From JAFKFI01 sp963795435 (GTDB lineage: Bacteria; Pseudomonadota; Alphaproteobacteria; Acetobacterales; Acetobacteraceae): a DNA stretch of 64,000 bases. The stretch lies in contig CAWCHV010000009.1 of assembly GCA_963795435.1 (NCBI GenBank), positions 1,178,001 to 1,242,000 of the forward strand, given 5' to 3'. The translations under genes and the position numbers were made by a program. The notes beneath the pieces are model-generated. The model did not search any database. It was not told the DNA's origin and saw nothing but the letters and a program-made list of their open reading frames with translations. Positions 25,639 through 34,544 of this stretch are shown in pieces (within the stretch, counting starts at the first letter, position 1; each line of letters begins with the position of its first letter).

Positions 25639-26520
25639 TCAGCCGCGGGCCACGCCGAGCAGTTGACGCAGCCGGGCGGCGCCGGCCGGTCCCTTCACGG
25701 CCTCCCGCCAGTTCGCCTCTGCCACGCGCTGATGCGCGGCGACGGCCTCGTCCGCGCTCGTGATCATCGCCACGCCGGTCTGCCCGCTCGGATGCGTGTC
25801 GGTCTGGAACGGGTTGATCCCGAGGCTCGCCCGGTCGCGCGCGCGGAGGATCTGGAAGGACGAACTCGGCTCGGCGCCGGTCAGCAGGCCGAACTGAAGC
25901 CCCATCGGCTCGGCATCCATGAGCGAGGCGATATTCTCCACCTCGGTCGCCGCGACTTGGCGGCAGATCCGCCGCACCCGGTCCGAGACGATCACCGATC
26001 CGGCGACGCCCGCGTCGAGGAAGCGCTGTACCGCCGAGACCGCGATGATGGCGATGATCGAGGGATGGCGCATCGCGTACATCTTCTTGCGTGCGACGAG
26101 CAGGCCCATGACCTGCTCGGCCATGCCGCGCATTGCCGTCCGTTCCGCCGAGGCCTGTTCGGCGGCCTCGTCGAACGCCTCGCCCAGCGCCGCGTCATAG
26201 GCATCCGACGTCGTGAGGTAGCACACCGGCCCGGCGACCTGCAGGATTTGGTCGGCGGTCTCCTCGACTTGGCGCAGGCGCTCGAAGAAGCCGATCGGGC
26301 GGTTGTAGTATTCGACGCCGATCCCCAGCAGCGAGAGCGGCGAGATTTTCAGCAACTCCGCCAGCCGCTTGATGGTGTCGAGCTTGATGACCTCGCCTTT
26401 TTCGTAGCGGTAGAGCGCGGCGCGGGACACGCCGAGGCGCGCGGCGATCTCCTCAGCGCGCAAGCCGGATTCGAGCCGATAGGCCCGCAATTGCTGACCG
26501 ATTTCGGTGAAGCGCATCAT
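25639..26520 (-). CDS. XRE-family transcriptional regulator
   Basis: The protein has about 293 residues from ATG 26520; a second ATG follows immediately. The lambda-repressor-like helix-turn-helix is at residues 5-60 (LRAYRLESGLRAEEIAARLG, VSRAALYRYEKGEVIKLD). A 200-residue C-terminal domain of no common effector class follows, with a TSDAYDAALGEAFDEAAEQA helix and HPSIIAIIAVSAVQRFL. The target could be the downstream nudix run or the upstream garR/hyi genes; the sequence does not decide. Confidence 0.88.
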   Translation of the reverse strand: MMRFTEIGQQLRAYRLESGLRAEEIAARLGVSRAALYRYEKGEVIKLDTIKRLAELLKISPLSLLGIGVEYYNRPIGFFERLRQVEETADQILQVAGPVCYLTTSDAYDAALGEAFDEAAEQASAERTAMRGMAEQVMGLLVARKKMYAMRHPSIIAIIAVSAVQRFLDAGVAGSVIVSDRVRRICRQVAATEVENIASLMDAEPMGLQFGLLTGAEPSSSFQILRARDRASLGINPFQTDTHPSGQTGVAMITSADEAVAAHQRVAEANWREAVKGPAGAARLRQLLGVARG

Positions 26521-26671
26521 GGTCGACCAGGCCTTTTCAACGCGGGCGCGCAACCTCGGGCGCCAACTCGCGTGTCTCAGAATCGAGTTTGAGCGCGAAG
26601 CTTATGACCGTGTCGCCGGATCTTTCAACCACGAACAAGATTCGCGACTCGCGCCCGAGCCGAGATGATGC

Positions 26672-27559
26672 TCACCCCTTCTTCGGAATCTCGAAATCGG
26701 CCAGCCCCTCGATTGCCTTGACGAGCGCGGAATGGTCGAGATCCGCCTCGCCATGCGCGGCGCAGGCGGCGAACATCTGCTGCGCCATCGCAGTATTCGG
26801 CAGCGACACCCCGAGATCGCGCCCCGAGGACAGCGCGAGGTTGAGGTCTTTTTGGTGCAGCCGGATGCGGAAGCCGGGGTCGAAGCTGCGGTTGAGCATT
26901 CGCTCACCGTGCAATTCCAGCACGCGCGAGGCGGCGAACCCGCCGGAGATCGCCTGGCGCACCTTGGCAGGGTCGGCGCCGGCCTTGGCCGCGAACACCA
27001 GCGCCTCGGCGACCGCCTGAATGTTCAGCGCCACGATGATCTGGTTGGCGACCTTGCAGGTCTGCCCGTCGCCGTTCGCCTCGCCGACATGGGTGATGGT
27101 CTTGCCCATCGTCTCGAACAGCGGCTTGGCGCGCGCGAAGGCCGCCGAAGGTCCGCCCACCATGATGGTGAGCGTCGCCTGGGTGGCGCCGACCTGCCCG
27201 CCCGAGACCGGAGCGTCCAGGTAGTCGCAGCCCCGCGCGTTGATCCGCTTGGCAAATTCCTTGGTGGCGACCGGGCTGATCGAGGACATGTCGATCAGCA
27301 GCGCCCCCTTCGTCAGCCCCGCCGCGACGCCCTTGTCGCCGAACAGCACCTGCTCGACGTCGGGCGTATCGGGCACCATGAGGATCACCACCTCGGATTT
27401 GGCGGCCACGCTTTGCGGGTCCGCCACCACCTCGGCGGCGGCGCGGATGTCGTCGGTAAGGCTTTTTCGCTCGGGCACGATCAGCGTGTGGCCGGCTTTC
27501 TTGAGGTTCAGCGCCATCGGACGGCCCATGATGCCGAGGCCGACAAATCCGATTTTCAT
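26672..27559 (-). CDS. garR: 2-hydroxy-3-oxopropionate reductase
   Basis: The 295-residue 3-hydroxyisobutyrate-dehydrogenase-family enzyme has the N-terminal NAD(P)-binding GFVGLGIMGRPMALNL, the substrate motif DAPVSGGQVGA and the catalytic-lysine helix CKVANQIIVALN. Members of this length next to hyi reduce tartronate semialdehyde to glycerate. The hydroxypyruvate isomerase lies upstream on the same strand, separated by a hairpin repeat, which supports the GarR/GlxR assignment. Glyoxylate carboligase is not in the window. Confidence 0.9.
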   Translation of the reverse strand: MKIGFVGLGIMGRPMALNLKKAGHTLIVPERKSLTDDIRAAAEVVADPQSVAAKSEVVILMVPDTPDVEQVLFGDKGVAAGLTKGALLIDMSSISPVATKEFAKRINARGCDYLDAPVSGGQVGATQATLTIMVGGPSAAFARAKPLFETMGKTITHVGEANGDGQTCKVANQIIVALNIQAVAEALVFAAKAGADPAKVRQAISGGFAASRVLELHGERMLNRSFDPGFRIRLHQKDLNLALSSGRDLGVSLPNTAMAQQMFAACAAHGEADLDHSALVKAIEGLADFEIPKKG

Positions 27560-27590
27560 TCCGGTTTCCCCTTCATGCCGCTCGCCCATA

Positions 27591-27672
27591 CCCCTCCCCC
27601 AACCCCCTCCCGCAAGGGGAGGGGGCCCTTCTTCTCCCTCCCCCCTTGTGGGAGAGGGTCGGGGTGAGGGGG
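27591..27672. repeat. Dispersed double-hairpin repeat, copy 1
   Basis: This 82-bp segment is built of C-rich then G-rich tracts: CCCCTCCCGCAAGGGGAGGGG, then CTCCC(C)...GGGAGAGGG, ending GGGGTGAGGGGG. It can form two consecutive hairpins or one long imperfect one. Two related copies lie at 54036-54121 and 63367-63451. It sits between hyi and garR, 3 bases from the hyi stop and 31 from the garR start. It may attenuate transcription, but its recurrence argues for a REP-type repeat. Confidence 0.85.
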
Positions 27673-27674
27673 TT

Positions 27675-28454
27675 TCACACGCCGAATCGCCGCCGCCACC
27701 CCAATCCCTGAACGGTATCCCCGGCCGGCCGGTATTCGCACCCGACCCAGCCCCGGTAGCCAAGCTCATCCATCCGGCGGAACACGAACTCCCAGCCGAT
27801 CTCACCAGTGCCGGGCTCGTTGCGCGCGGGCACGTCGGCGATCTGGATGTGCGCGATCACCGGCATGAACGCCTCCATGCGCCTGGTCACGTCGCCCTCG
27901 GTGATCTGACAGTGATAGATGTCGAACTGCAGCCCGAGCCGGTCCCGCCCGATCGCCTCGACCACCGCCGCCCCCTGCGCCTCCGTGTGGAGGAAATACC
28001 TCGGCATGTCCCGGTGGTTGATCGGCTCGATCACCAGCTTCACGCCGGCGGGCTTGGCGAGCTCCACGGCCCAGGCGAGGTTGGCGGCGTAGAGGCTGGC
28101 CGCCGTCACCGGCGCGACGCCCTCGGGCACGATCCCGGCCATGCAATGCACCAGCTTGCAGTCGAGTGCCGCGGCGTAGTCGAGCGCCTTCTGCGCCGAT
28201 TGGCGGAACTCCTCGACCCGTCCCGGCAGGCTGGCGAGGCCGCGCTCCCCCTTCGCCCAGTCTCCCGGCGGCATGTTGAACAGCGCCTGCGTCAGCCCGT
28301 TGTCGTCGAGCCGCTGGCGCAGATCCTTGGCGGGGAAATCATAGGGAAAGAGGAACTCCACCGCCTCGAACCCGGCCTTTCGCGCGGCGGCGAAGCGGTC
28401 GAGGAACGGCACCTCGTTGAACATCATCGACAGATTGGCGGCCAGGCGCGGCAT
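27675..28454 (-). CDS. hyi: Hydroxypyruvate isomerase
   Basis: The 259-residue xylose-isomerase-like TIM-barrel enzyme has the conserved LSMMFNEVPFLDRFAAA, FLFPYDFPA, LVIEPINHRDMP and LQFDIYHCQITEGDV, plus the late VGCEYRPAGDT. It interconverts hydroxypyruvate and tartronate semialdehyde, feeding garR downstream. The start is ATG 28454; the longer upstream frame is not family-like. Confidence 0.94.
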   Translation of the reverse strand: MPRLAANLSMMFNEVPFLDRFAAARKAGFEAVEFLFPYDFPAKDLRQRLDDNGLTQALFNMPPGDWAKGERGLASLPGRVEEFRQSAQKALDYAAALDCKLVHCMAGIVPEGVAPVTAASLYAANLAWAVELAKPAGVKLVIEPINHRDMPRYFLHTEAQGAAVVEAIGRDRLGLQFDIYHCQITEGDVTRRMEAFMPVIAHIQIADVPARNEPGTGEIGWEFVFRRMDELGYRGWVGCEYRPAGDTVQGLGWRRRFGV

Positions 28455-28590
28455 CGCTGTTTCCTCCCCTGCGGCCCCCCGGGAGGCTACAGTCGAGGGG
28501 TGTGCTTGACCAGCCGCTACGGGCAAGGCACGCAGGCCGAGGTCACGCAAGCCAGCGCGGAGGTTACGGGTCGGGAATGGCGGACGGCGC

Positions 28591-29646
28591 ATGATAGCCG
28601 AGCGCGTGCTCATGGGATTGCTGCTCGGCGGCATCGCGGTGGGCTGCGTGCTGGTGCTGTACCCGTTCTTCTCGGCGATCCTGTGGGCCGGGATACTCGT
28701 CTTCACCACCTGGCCGGTGGCCGAGTGGCTGCGTCTGCGGCTCCGCGTTGGGCATGGCGGCGCGGCCGCGATCATGGTGGCGCTGACCGCCGTGGTGATC
28801 GTGCTGCCGCTCGCGCTCGCCGCGCCGACCAGCGCCACCGATGTCAACCACCTGCGCGCCCTGGTCGCCGACGGGCTGCGCGCCGGGCTGCCCGAAAGCC
28901 CCGGGTGGCTCTACGCCATACCGATGTTCGGCCCGATGATCGGCGATCTCTGGAATCACTGGGCGGCCGACATCACCGCGATGTTCGAGGCGTTCCGGCC
29001 GTATTTCGGGATGCTGGTCGAGGGCGGGTTCAGCCTGCTGCTCGGCATCGCCAACGGCGTGGTGCTGTTTCTGCTGGCGCTGTTCATCGCCTTCTTCTTC
29101 TATCTCTACGGCGAACCGATTGCCGACCGCCTGCAGGGTGTCGCGCGCCGCATCGCCGGCGATCAGGCCGAGCGGCTGATCGAGGTGACCGGGACGACCG
29201 TGCGGGGGACCGTCTACAGCATCCTCGGCACGGCGATCGTCCAGGGCGTGCTGACCGGCTTCGGCCTATGGATAGCCGATGTCCCGAGAGCCGTGCTGCT
29301 GGCGGTGGTCGCCGGCTTTCTCGCCGTGCTTCCGGTCGGCGCGCCGCTCGTGTGGATCCCCGCCAGCATCTGGCTGCTGAGCATCGGCGCCACCGGGAAG
29401 GGGATCTTTCTCGCCGTCTACGGCCTCGTGGTCGTCACCGGCACCTATCACGTCATGCAGCCCTGGATCCTGTCGCGCGGCGCCAAGCTGCCCTTCCTGC
29501 TCACCGTGCTCGGCGTGCTGGGCGGCGTGCTGGCGTTCGGGCTGCTGGGCATCTTTCTCGGCCCCGTCCTGCTCGGGGTCGGCTTCAGCCTGGTGAACGA
29601 ATGGGCGCGCCCGCCCGAGCCACCGGCGGGCGAACCGTCCGCCTGA
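28591..29646 (+). CDS. AI-2E family transporter (PerM-like)
   Basis: The 351-residue integral membrane protein has about eight segments, including VGCVLVLYPFFSAILWAGIL near the start and FLALLPxG-like FLAVLPVGAPLVWIPASIWL. A C-terminal GLLGIFLGPVLLGVGFSL follows, matching the AI-2E/PerM exporter family. The substrate is not known; only some members move AI-2 and others act in ion or nutrient efflux. It is encoded divergently from hyi. Confidence 0.9.
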   Translation: MIAERVLMGLLLGGIAVGCVLVLYPFFSAILWAGILVFTTWPVAEWLRLRLRVGHGGAAAIMVALTAVVIVLPLALAAPTSATDVNHLRALVADGLRAGLPESPGWLYAIPMFGPMIGDLWNHWAADITAMFEAFRPYFGMLVEGGFSLLLGIANGVVLFLLALFIAFFFYLYGEPIADRLQGVARRIAGDQAERLIEVTGTTVRGTVYSILGTAIVQGVLTGFGLWIADVPRAVLLAVVAGFLAVLPVGAPLVWIPASIWLLSIGATGKGIFLAVYGLVVVTGTYHVMQPWILSRGAKLPFLLTVLGVLGGVLAFGLLGIFLGPVLLGVGFSLVNEWARPPEPPAGEPSA

Positions 29647-29727
29647 TCGGCAAGCCCTTTGCGCCAAACCCTTTGCGCCAAACCCTTGGCGAGAGCCATG
29701 CGCCTGCCGTAAAGCTGTCCCGACGCC

Positions 29728-30717
29728 ATGGCCGCTTTCATCCTCTCCCGCATCCTGCAAGCCGTCCCGGTCCTGCTGGTGGTCGGGTTCATCGCCTTCG
29801 CGCTGTTCGCCTTCGTGGGCGATCCGGTCGTGACGATGCTCGGCCAGGACTACACCGAGGCGCAGCGCCAGGCGCTCATTCACTCGCTCGGTCTCGACCA
29901 GCCCTTTTTCGTGCAGTACGCGCGCTTCATCTGGGCGGCGCTGCACGGCGATTTCGGCATCAGCTACCGCCTCGCCCGCCCGGTCGCCGGGCTGATCGCC
30001 GAGCGGCTGCCCGCGACCCTGGAGCTCTCGGCGACCGCCTCCGTCCTTGCCTTGCTGGTCGGCCTGCCGATGGGCGTCTACACCGGGATCTACCGCAACG
30101 CGGTCTCGTCGCGGCTGTTCCTCGTGTTCAGCCTGATCGGCGTCTCGCTGCCCACCTTCCTCATCGGCATCCTGCTGATCCTGGTGTTCAGCGTGACGCT
30201 GCACTGGCTGCCGAGCTTCGGACGCGGCGACGTGGTGCATCTCGGCTGGTGGAGCACCGGCTTCCTCACGGTCTCCGGCCTCAAGGCGCTGGTGCTGCCG
30301 GCGATCACGCTCGGGCTGTTCCAGATGACGCTGATCATGCGCCTGGTGCGGTCCGAGATGCTGGAGGTGCTGCGGACCGACTACATAAAATTCGCCCGCG
30401 CGCGCGGCCTGACCGATCGGGCGGTGAATTTCGGCCACGCGCTGCGCAACACGATGGTCCCGGTCATCACCATCGTCGGCCTGCAATTCGGGCTTGTCGT
30501 GGCGTTCTCCATCGTCACCGAGACGGTGTTCCAGTGGCCCGGCGTCGGGCTGCTGCTGATCCAGTCCATCGCGGTCGCCGACATCCCGATCATGTCCGCC
30601 TACCTGCTGCTGATCGCGGTGCTGTTCGTCCTCATCAACCTCGTCGTCGACCTGCTGTACTACGCGGTCGATCCGCGGCTGCGCATCGAGCGCCGCGCCG
30701 CCCAGGGTGCGCGATGA
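29728..30717 (+). CDS. Peptide/nickel-type ABC transporter permease (DppB-like)
   Basis: The 329-residue permease has six membrane segments and the DppB-type opening MAAFILSRILQAVPVLLVVG. The coupling loop near FARARGLTDRAVNFGHALRN contacts the ATPase. It begins a tightly packed operon: the next permease overlaps by 4 bases (ATGA). No substrate-binding protein gene is nearby, so the substrate (oligopeptide, nickel or another) cannot be set. Confidence 0.93.
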   Translation: MAAFILSRILQAVPVLLVVGFIAFALFAFVGDPVVTMLGQDYTEAQRQALIHSLGLDQPFFVQYARFIWAALHGDFGISYRLARPVAGLIAERLPATLELSATASVLALLVGLPMGVYTGIYRNAVSSRLFLVFSLIGVSLPTFLIGILLILVFSVTLHWLPSFGRGDVVHLGWWSTGFLTVSGLKALVLPAITLGLFQMTLIMRLVRSEMLEVLRTDYIKFARARGLTDRAVNFGHALRNTMVPVITIVGLQFGLVVAFSIVTETVFQWPGVGLLLIQSIAVADIPIMSAYLLLIAVLFVLINLVVDLLYYAVDPRLRIERRAAQGAR

Positions 30718-31637
30718 GGGGGGCGGCGCGAGCCCTGGCGCGCTTCGCCGACAGCGACTTCGTCTACTCGTTCAGCCGCTCCCCAGTCGCCATCGTCTCG
30801 TTGCTGGTGGTAGCGATTTGTATTCTCGCCGCCGCCTTGGCCCCGCTGATCGCGCCGCACGACCCGTTCGACCTCGCCAGCCTCAACCTGATGGACAGCT
30901 TCCGCCCGCCGCTGCTCAGCCCCGACGCGGAGTGGACCTATCCGCTCGGCACCGACGACCAGGGCCGCGACGTGCTGTCCGGCATCATGTTCGGAATGCG
31001 CATCAGTCTGCTGGTCGGCGTTGCCTCCATCGTGTTCGCGAGCGTGGTCGGCGTCGCGATCGGACTGGTCGCGGGCTACGCGGGCGGCACGCTGGACGCC
31101 GTGCTGATGCGCGTCGCCGACATCCAGCTCACCTTCCCGGCGATCCTCATCGCGCTGCTGGTGGACGGCGTGGTCCGCGCGGCGCTGCCCAAGGAGATGC
31201 ACGAGGCGCTCGGGATCTACGTCATCATCCTCGCCATCGGCATTGCTCGATGGCCGCAATTCGCCCGTACCGTGCGCGGCTCCACCCTGGTCGAGCGCAA
31301 CCGCGACTACGTGATGGCCGCAAGGGTGATCGGCTTGTCGCGCGCGCGCATCATGGCGACGCACATCCTGCCGAACGTGCTCGGCCCGGTGCTGGTGATC
31401 GCGACACTCACGCTCGGCCTCGCCATTCTCGACGAGGCCACGCTCTCCTTCCTCGGCGTCGGCCTGCCGGTGACGCAGCCCTCGCTCGGCACGCTCATCC
31501 GTATCGGCAACGACTTCCTGTTCAGCGGCGAGTGGTGGGTGACGATCTTTCCCGGCGTCGCGCTGGTGCTGATGGTGCTGTCGATCAATCTGCTGGGCGA
31601 TTGGCTGCGCGACGCCCTCAATCCGCGGCTGCGCTGA
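30714..31637 (+). CDS. Peptide/nickel-type ABC transporter permease (DppC-like)
   Basis: The 307-residue partner permease has the DppC hallmark PLGTDDQGRDVLSGIMFGMR following the first membrane segment and LAPLIAPHDPFD. The coupling motif region is AARVIGLSRARIMATHILPN, and EATLSFLGVGLPVTQPSLG lies toward the C-terminus. ATG 30714 overlaps the preceding stop, and its own stop shares one base with the next ATG. Confidence 0.94.
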   Translation: MRGAARALARFADSDFVYSFSRSPVAIVSLLVVAICILAAALAPLIAPHDPFDLASLNLMDSFRPPLLSPDAEWTYPLGTDDQGRDVLSGIMFGMRISLLVGVASIVFASVVGVAIGLVAGYAGGTLDAVLMRVADIQLTFPAILIALLVDGVVRAALPKEMHEALGIYVIILAIGIARWPQFARTVRGSTLVERNRDYVMAARVIGLSRARIMATHILPNVLGPVLVIATLTLGLAILDEATLSFLGVGLPVTQPSLGTLIRIGNDFLFSGEWWVTIFPGVALVLMVLSINLLGDWLRDALNPRLR

Positions 31638-32596
31638 TGGCGCTGCTCGACGTCGAGGAGCTCACCGTCGAGTTCCCGACGCGGCGCGGCGTGCTGCGCG
31701 CGATCGACGGCATCTCCTTCGCGATCGGGGCGGGCGAGGTGCTCGGCGTGGTCGGCGAGAGCGGCGCCGGCAAGTCGCTCACCGGGGCCGCGATCATCGG
31801 TCTCTTGGAACCGCCCGGCCGCATCGCCGGCGGCCGCGTGGTGCTCGACGGAAAGCGCATCGACAATCTGCCGCCCGCCAGGATGCGCGAGATCCGAGGC
31901 CGGCAGATCGGTGCGATCTTCCAGGACCCGCTGACCACGCTCGATCCGGTGTATCCGGTGGGCCGCCAGCTCACCGAGACGATGCAGACGCATTTGCGCC
32001 TAAGCGACGCCGACGCCCGCCGGCGCGCCGTCGCGTGGCTCGAACGGGTCGGCATCCCCGCCGCCGCGCAGCGGGTGGGCGCGTATCCGCACGAGTTCTC
32101 CGGCGGGATGCGGCAGCGCGTGGTGATCGCGCTGGCCCTCTGCGCCGAGCCGCGCCTGGTGATCGCCGACGAGCCGACCACCGCCCTCGACGTGTCCATC
32201 CAGGCGCAGATCATCGAACTGCTGAAGCAGATCACGCGCGACCACGGCACGTCGGTGATGCTGGTGACGCACGACATGGGCGTGATCGCCGAGACCGCCG
32301 ACCGGGTCGCGGTGATGTATGCCGGGCGTATCGCCGAGATCGGCCCGGTGCGCGCGGTGGTGAAGCAGCCGGCGCATCCCTACACCGAAGGGCTGATGGG
32401 CAGCATTCCCTGGATCGAGCGCAAGGTCGAACGGCTGCGGCAGATCGACGGCACCATGCCGCGTCTCAACGCGATCCCGCCGGGCTGCGCCTTCAACCCG
32501 CGCTGCCCGCACGTGTTCGACCGCTGCCACGTCGAACGGCCGGACCTGCTCGACGCCGGCGCGACCCGCGCCGCGTGCTGGCTGCACGATGCCTGA
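31637..32596 (+). CDS. ABC transporter ATP-binding protein (DppD-like)
   Basis: The 319-residue ATPase has Walker A GESGAGKS, Q-loop IFQDP, signature FSGGMRQRV and Walker B LVIADEPTTALDVS. The C-terminal oligopeptide-transporter extension carries cysteines (CAFNPRCPHVFDRC) that bind an Fe-S cluster in related DppD proteins. It starts one base inside the DppC stop and overlaps the next ATPase by 8 bases. Confidence 0.95.
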   Translation: MALLDVEELTVEFPTRRGVLRAIDGISFAIGAGEVLGVVGESGAGKSLTGAAIIGLLEPPGRIAGGRVVLDGKRIDNLPPARMREIRGRQIGAIFQDPLTTLDPVYPVGRQLTETMQTHLRLSDADARRRAVAWLERVGIPAAAQRVGAYPHEFSGGMRQRVVIALALCAEPRLVIADEPTTALDVSIQAQIIELLKQITRDHGTSVMLVTHDMGVIAETADRVAVMYAGRIAEIGPVRAVVKQPAHPYTEGLMGSIPWIERKVERLRQIDGTMPRLNAIPPGCAFNPRCPHVFDRCHVERPDLLDAGATRAACWLHDA

Positions 32597-33584
32597 CGCG
32601 CCGATGCTTGAGGTGAATGCGGTGTCGCGCGTGTTCGACGTGTCGCGTCCGTGGCTGCAACGGCTGCTCGCGCGCGAGCCGCGCCTCAGCCTGCGCGCCG
32701 TCGATGAGGTTTCGTTCGCGATCGATCGCGGCGCCACGCTCTCGCTGGTCGGCGAGAGCGGCTGCGGCAAATCCACCGTCGCGCGCCTCGTGGTCGGGCT
32801 GTTCCCGCCGACCTCCGGAAGCATCCGCTTCGAGGGGCAGAGCCTGTCGACGGCGCGCGCGCAGCCCGCGTTGCGCCGTCGGACGAACATGATCTTCCAG
32901 GACCCCTACGCTTCGCTCAACCCGCGCTGGCGGGTGCGCGACATCGTCGCCGAGCCGCTGCGCGCGTTCGGCCTGCTCTCGGGGCGCGAGGACATCGGCG
33001 ACCGCGTGGGCGAGCTGCTGCGCCAGGTCGGGCTCGCGCCGGCCGACGGAGAAAAATTCCCGCACGAGTTCAGCGGCGGCCAGCGCCAGCGCATCTCGAT
33101 CGCCCGCGCGCTGTCGAGCGAGCCCGAGTTCCTGGTCTGCGACGAACCGACCAGCGCGCTCGACGTCTCGGTGCAGGCGCAGATCCTCAACCTGATGAAG
33201 GATTTGCAGCAGCGGCTCGGGCTGACCTACCTGTTCATCAGCCACAACCTCGCCGTGGTGCGGCACATGTCGGACCGGCTCGGCGTGATGTATCTCGGCC
33301 GCATCGTCGAGAGCGGCCCGGCCGAGGCGATCTTTTCCGCGCCGCTCCACCCGTACACGCGGATGCTGCTCGCCGCGATCCCCGATCTCGACATGGTGGG
33401 AGAGCGGCGGATCCCCGTCGCGGGCGAGGTGCCAAGCCCGATCGACCCGCCTCCCGGCTGCCCGTTCCACCCCCGCTGCCCGCTCGCCAACGCGCGCTGC
33501 CGCGTCGAGCGGCCGGGCCACACGCCGGCCGGCGACGTGCTCGTCGCCTGCCACGCGGTCGAGGAGGGACGCGCGTCGCCATGA
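32589..33584 (+). CDS. ABC transporter ATP-binding protein (DppF-like)
   Basis: The 331-residue second ATPase has Walker A GESGCGKS, FQDPYASLNPRW, signature FSGGQRQRI and Walker B FLVCDEPTSALDVS. The C-terminal extension has CPFHPRCPLANARC. Together with the DppD-like protein it would power uptake through the two permeases. Its stop overlaps a small membrane-protein gene by 4 bases. Confidence 0.95.
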   Translation: MPDAPMLEVNAVSRVFDVSRPWLQRLLAREPRLSLRAVDEVSFAIDRGATLSLVGESGCGKSTVARLVVGLFPPTSGSIRFEGQSLSTARAQPALRRRTNMIFQDPYASLNPRWRVRDIVAEPLRAFGLLSGREDIGDRVGELLRQVGLAPADGEKFPHEFSGGQRQRISIARALSSEPEFLVCDEPTSALDVSVQAQILNLMKDLQQRLGLTYLFISHNLAVVRHMSDRLGVMYLGRIVESGPAEAIFSAPLHPYTRMLLAAIPDLDMVGERRIPVAGEVPSPIDPPPGCPFHPRCPLANARCRVERPGHTPAGDVLVACHAVEEGRASP

Positions 33585-33766
33585 GCGAGGATCCCGACGG
33601 CGGCTCACGCGGCCGGGCGCTGGCCGGGCTCGTGGTGATCGTCCTGATCATCGTCGCGGTGGTGTTCGTGATCGGCCGCCTGCGCCAATCCGCGCAGATG
33701 CAGGACTGCCTCGCCTCCGGCCGCACCAACTGCGCCCCGATCGAGGCGCCGGCGCGGGGTGGGTGA
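33581..33766 (+). CDS. Small single-pass membrane protein
   Basis: The 61-residue protein has one strong membrane segment (LAGLVVIVLIIVAVVFVIGRL) and a short tail with two cysteines (MQDCLASGRTNCAPIE). ATG 33581 overlaps the DppF-like stop as ATGA, so it is coupled to the transporter operon. The family is unknown to me. It could be an accessory or anchoring subunit, but that is only suggested by position. Confidence 0.65.
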   Translation: MSEDPDGGSRGRALAGLVVIVLIIVAVVFVIGRLRQSAQMQDCLASGRTNCAPIEAPARGG

Positions 33767-33811
33767 ACACAGAAGGCTGGCTGATGTGGAGCCTTAGGTA
33801 CAAGCGAAGGC

Positions 33812-34110
33812 CATGACCTACAAGCCGCAGGATGACCCTGACTGACGCGATTCCGATGCCGCCCTGACGGAAATCTATGGTGAGCGTTTGAAGGCGTCGG
33901 CTGTTCGGGTCGCGGCGCGCGGCGACGAGAAGGCGAAAATCGGATTACGACGTGGCCGTTTTCATCAAGGACGCGGGGAGGCTACCGCGAGAGGCCGCCT
34001 CTGTCAGAGTGCGTCGCGGCGCGGGGCGGTCGATTGCCGCCATGCGTTCCTGCCGATTGGTCTATCGCGAGCGAACCGGCTTCATGCACGAGCTCCCCGG
34101 ATCGCGCGAT
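33812..34110 (+). pseudogene. Remnant of an MNT-type nucleotidyltransferase
   Basis: Pieces of a minimal nucleotidyltransferase can be read in shifted frames: ALTEIYGERLK, then LFGS in another frame, ARGDEKAK, and SDYDVAVFIKDAG. The combination GS-(about 9)-DxD is the catalytic core of MntA-like antitoxins that AMPylate HepT toxins. Two or more frameshifts and an early in-frame TGA make it inactive. No HepT partner is visible. The rest of 34110-34226 holds nothing recognisable. Confidence 0.55.
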
Positions 34111-34226
34111 CTTCGAGCGGCCGAACCGCCGACTACCGGAAGGCACGGGCCACGCTGACCGAGCCCCGAAAGATCGGCATACTTGCCGCACATTCGCCCC
34201 TGCCTACAATGCGGAGCACCGGGCCT

Positions 34227-34517
34227 CTACGGTGAAAAAATTCGCGAATTGACCCAGGACAGAAGGTCTGACCGGAAATATGCGGTCAGCCCACCCCACG
34301 TCAGTATCACTGCCGAAAACGTCGTGATCGCAAGAGCGGCTCCGTAAGATCGCCTAACACTCCTAAGCAATTTCAACGTTTGAGCCTGCCGAGATGGCGA
34401 ACCAATGCCAATTCGCTGAATGACAACCTTGAGCAACCCTAGACGTTGCTCATGCGCATGTAATGCGATATAAGCAATCCCAATAAAAACATGGCACAGA
34501 AGATATAATGAGAGCAT
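34227..34517 (-). CDS. Hypothetical two-segment membrane protein
   Basis: The 96-residue protein has hydrophobic segments near each end (LSLYLLCHVFIGIAYIALHA and ALAITTFSAVILTWGGLTAY), with a basic stretch between (RIGIGSPSRQAQTLKLLRSV). It follows the 179-residue gene by 27 bases on the same strand. Base composition is clearly lower in GC than the flanking core genes, suggesting acquisition. No family is recognised. Confidence 0.55.
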   Translation of the reverse strand: MLSLYLLCHVFIGIAYIALHAHEQRLGLLKVVIQRIGIGSPSRQAQTLKLLRSVRRSYGAALAITTFSAVILTWGGLTAYFRSDLLSWVNSRIFSP

Positions 34518-34544
34518 CGAGGGTCGCTCGAAACCTCGTGCGCG

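Noticed and set aside
27591..27672. Simple rho-independent terminator of hyi
   Set aside because: It lacks a T tract and recurs twice elsewhere with the same architecture, so a dispersed repeat explains it better.
27240..31637. A plus-strand open frame of 1465 codons
   Set aside because: Only its last 307 codons (from ATG 30714) are the DppC-like permease; the rest is antisense or out of frame to garR, hyi, the AI-2E gene and DppB.
33888..34235. A 115-codon frame as an intact gene
   Set aside because: It crosses the decayed nucleotidyltransferase in mixed frames and shows no coherent domain.
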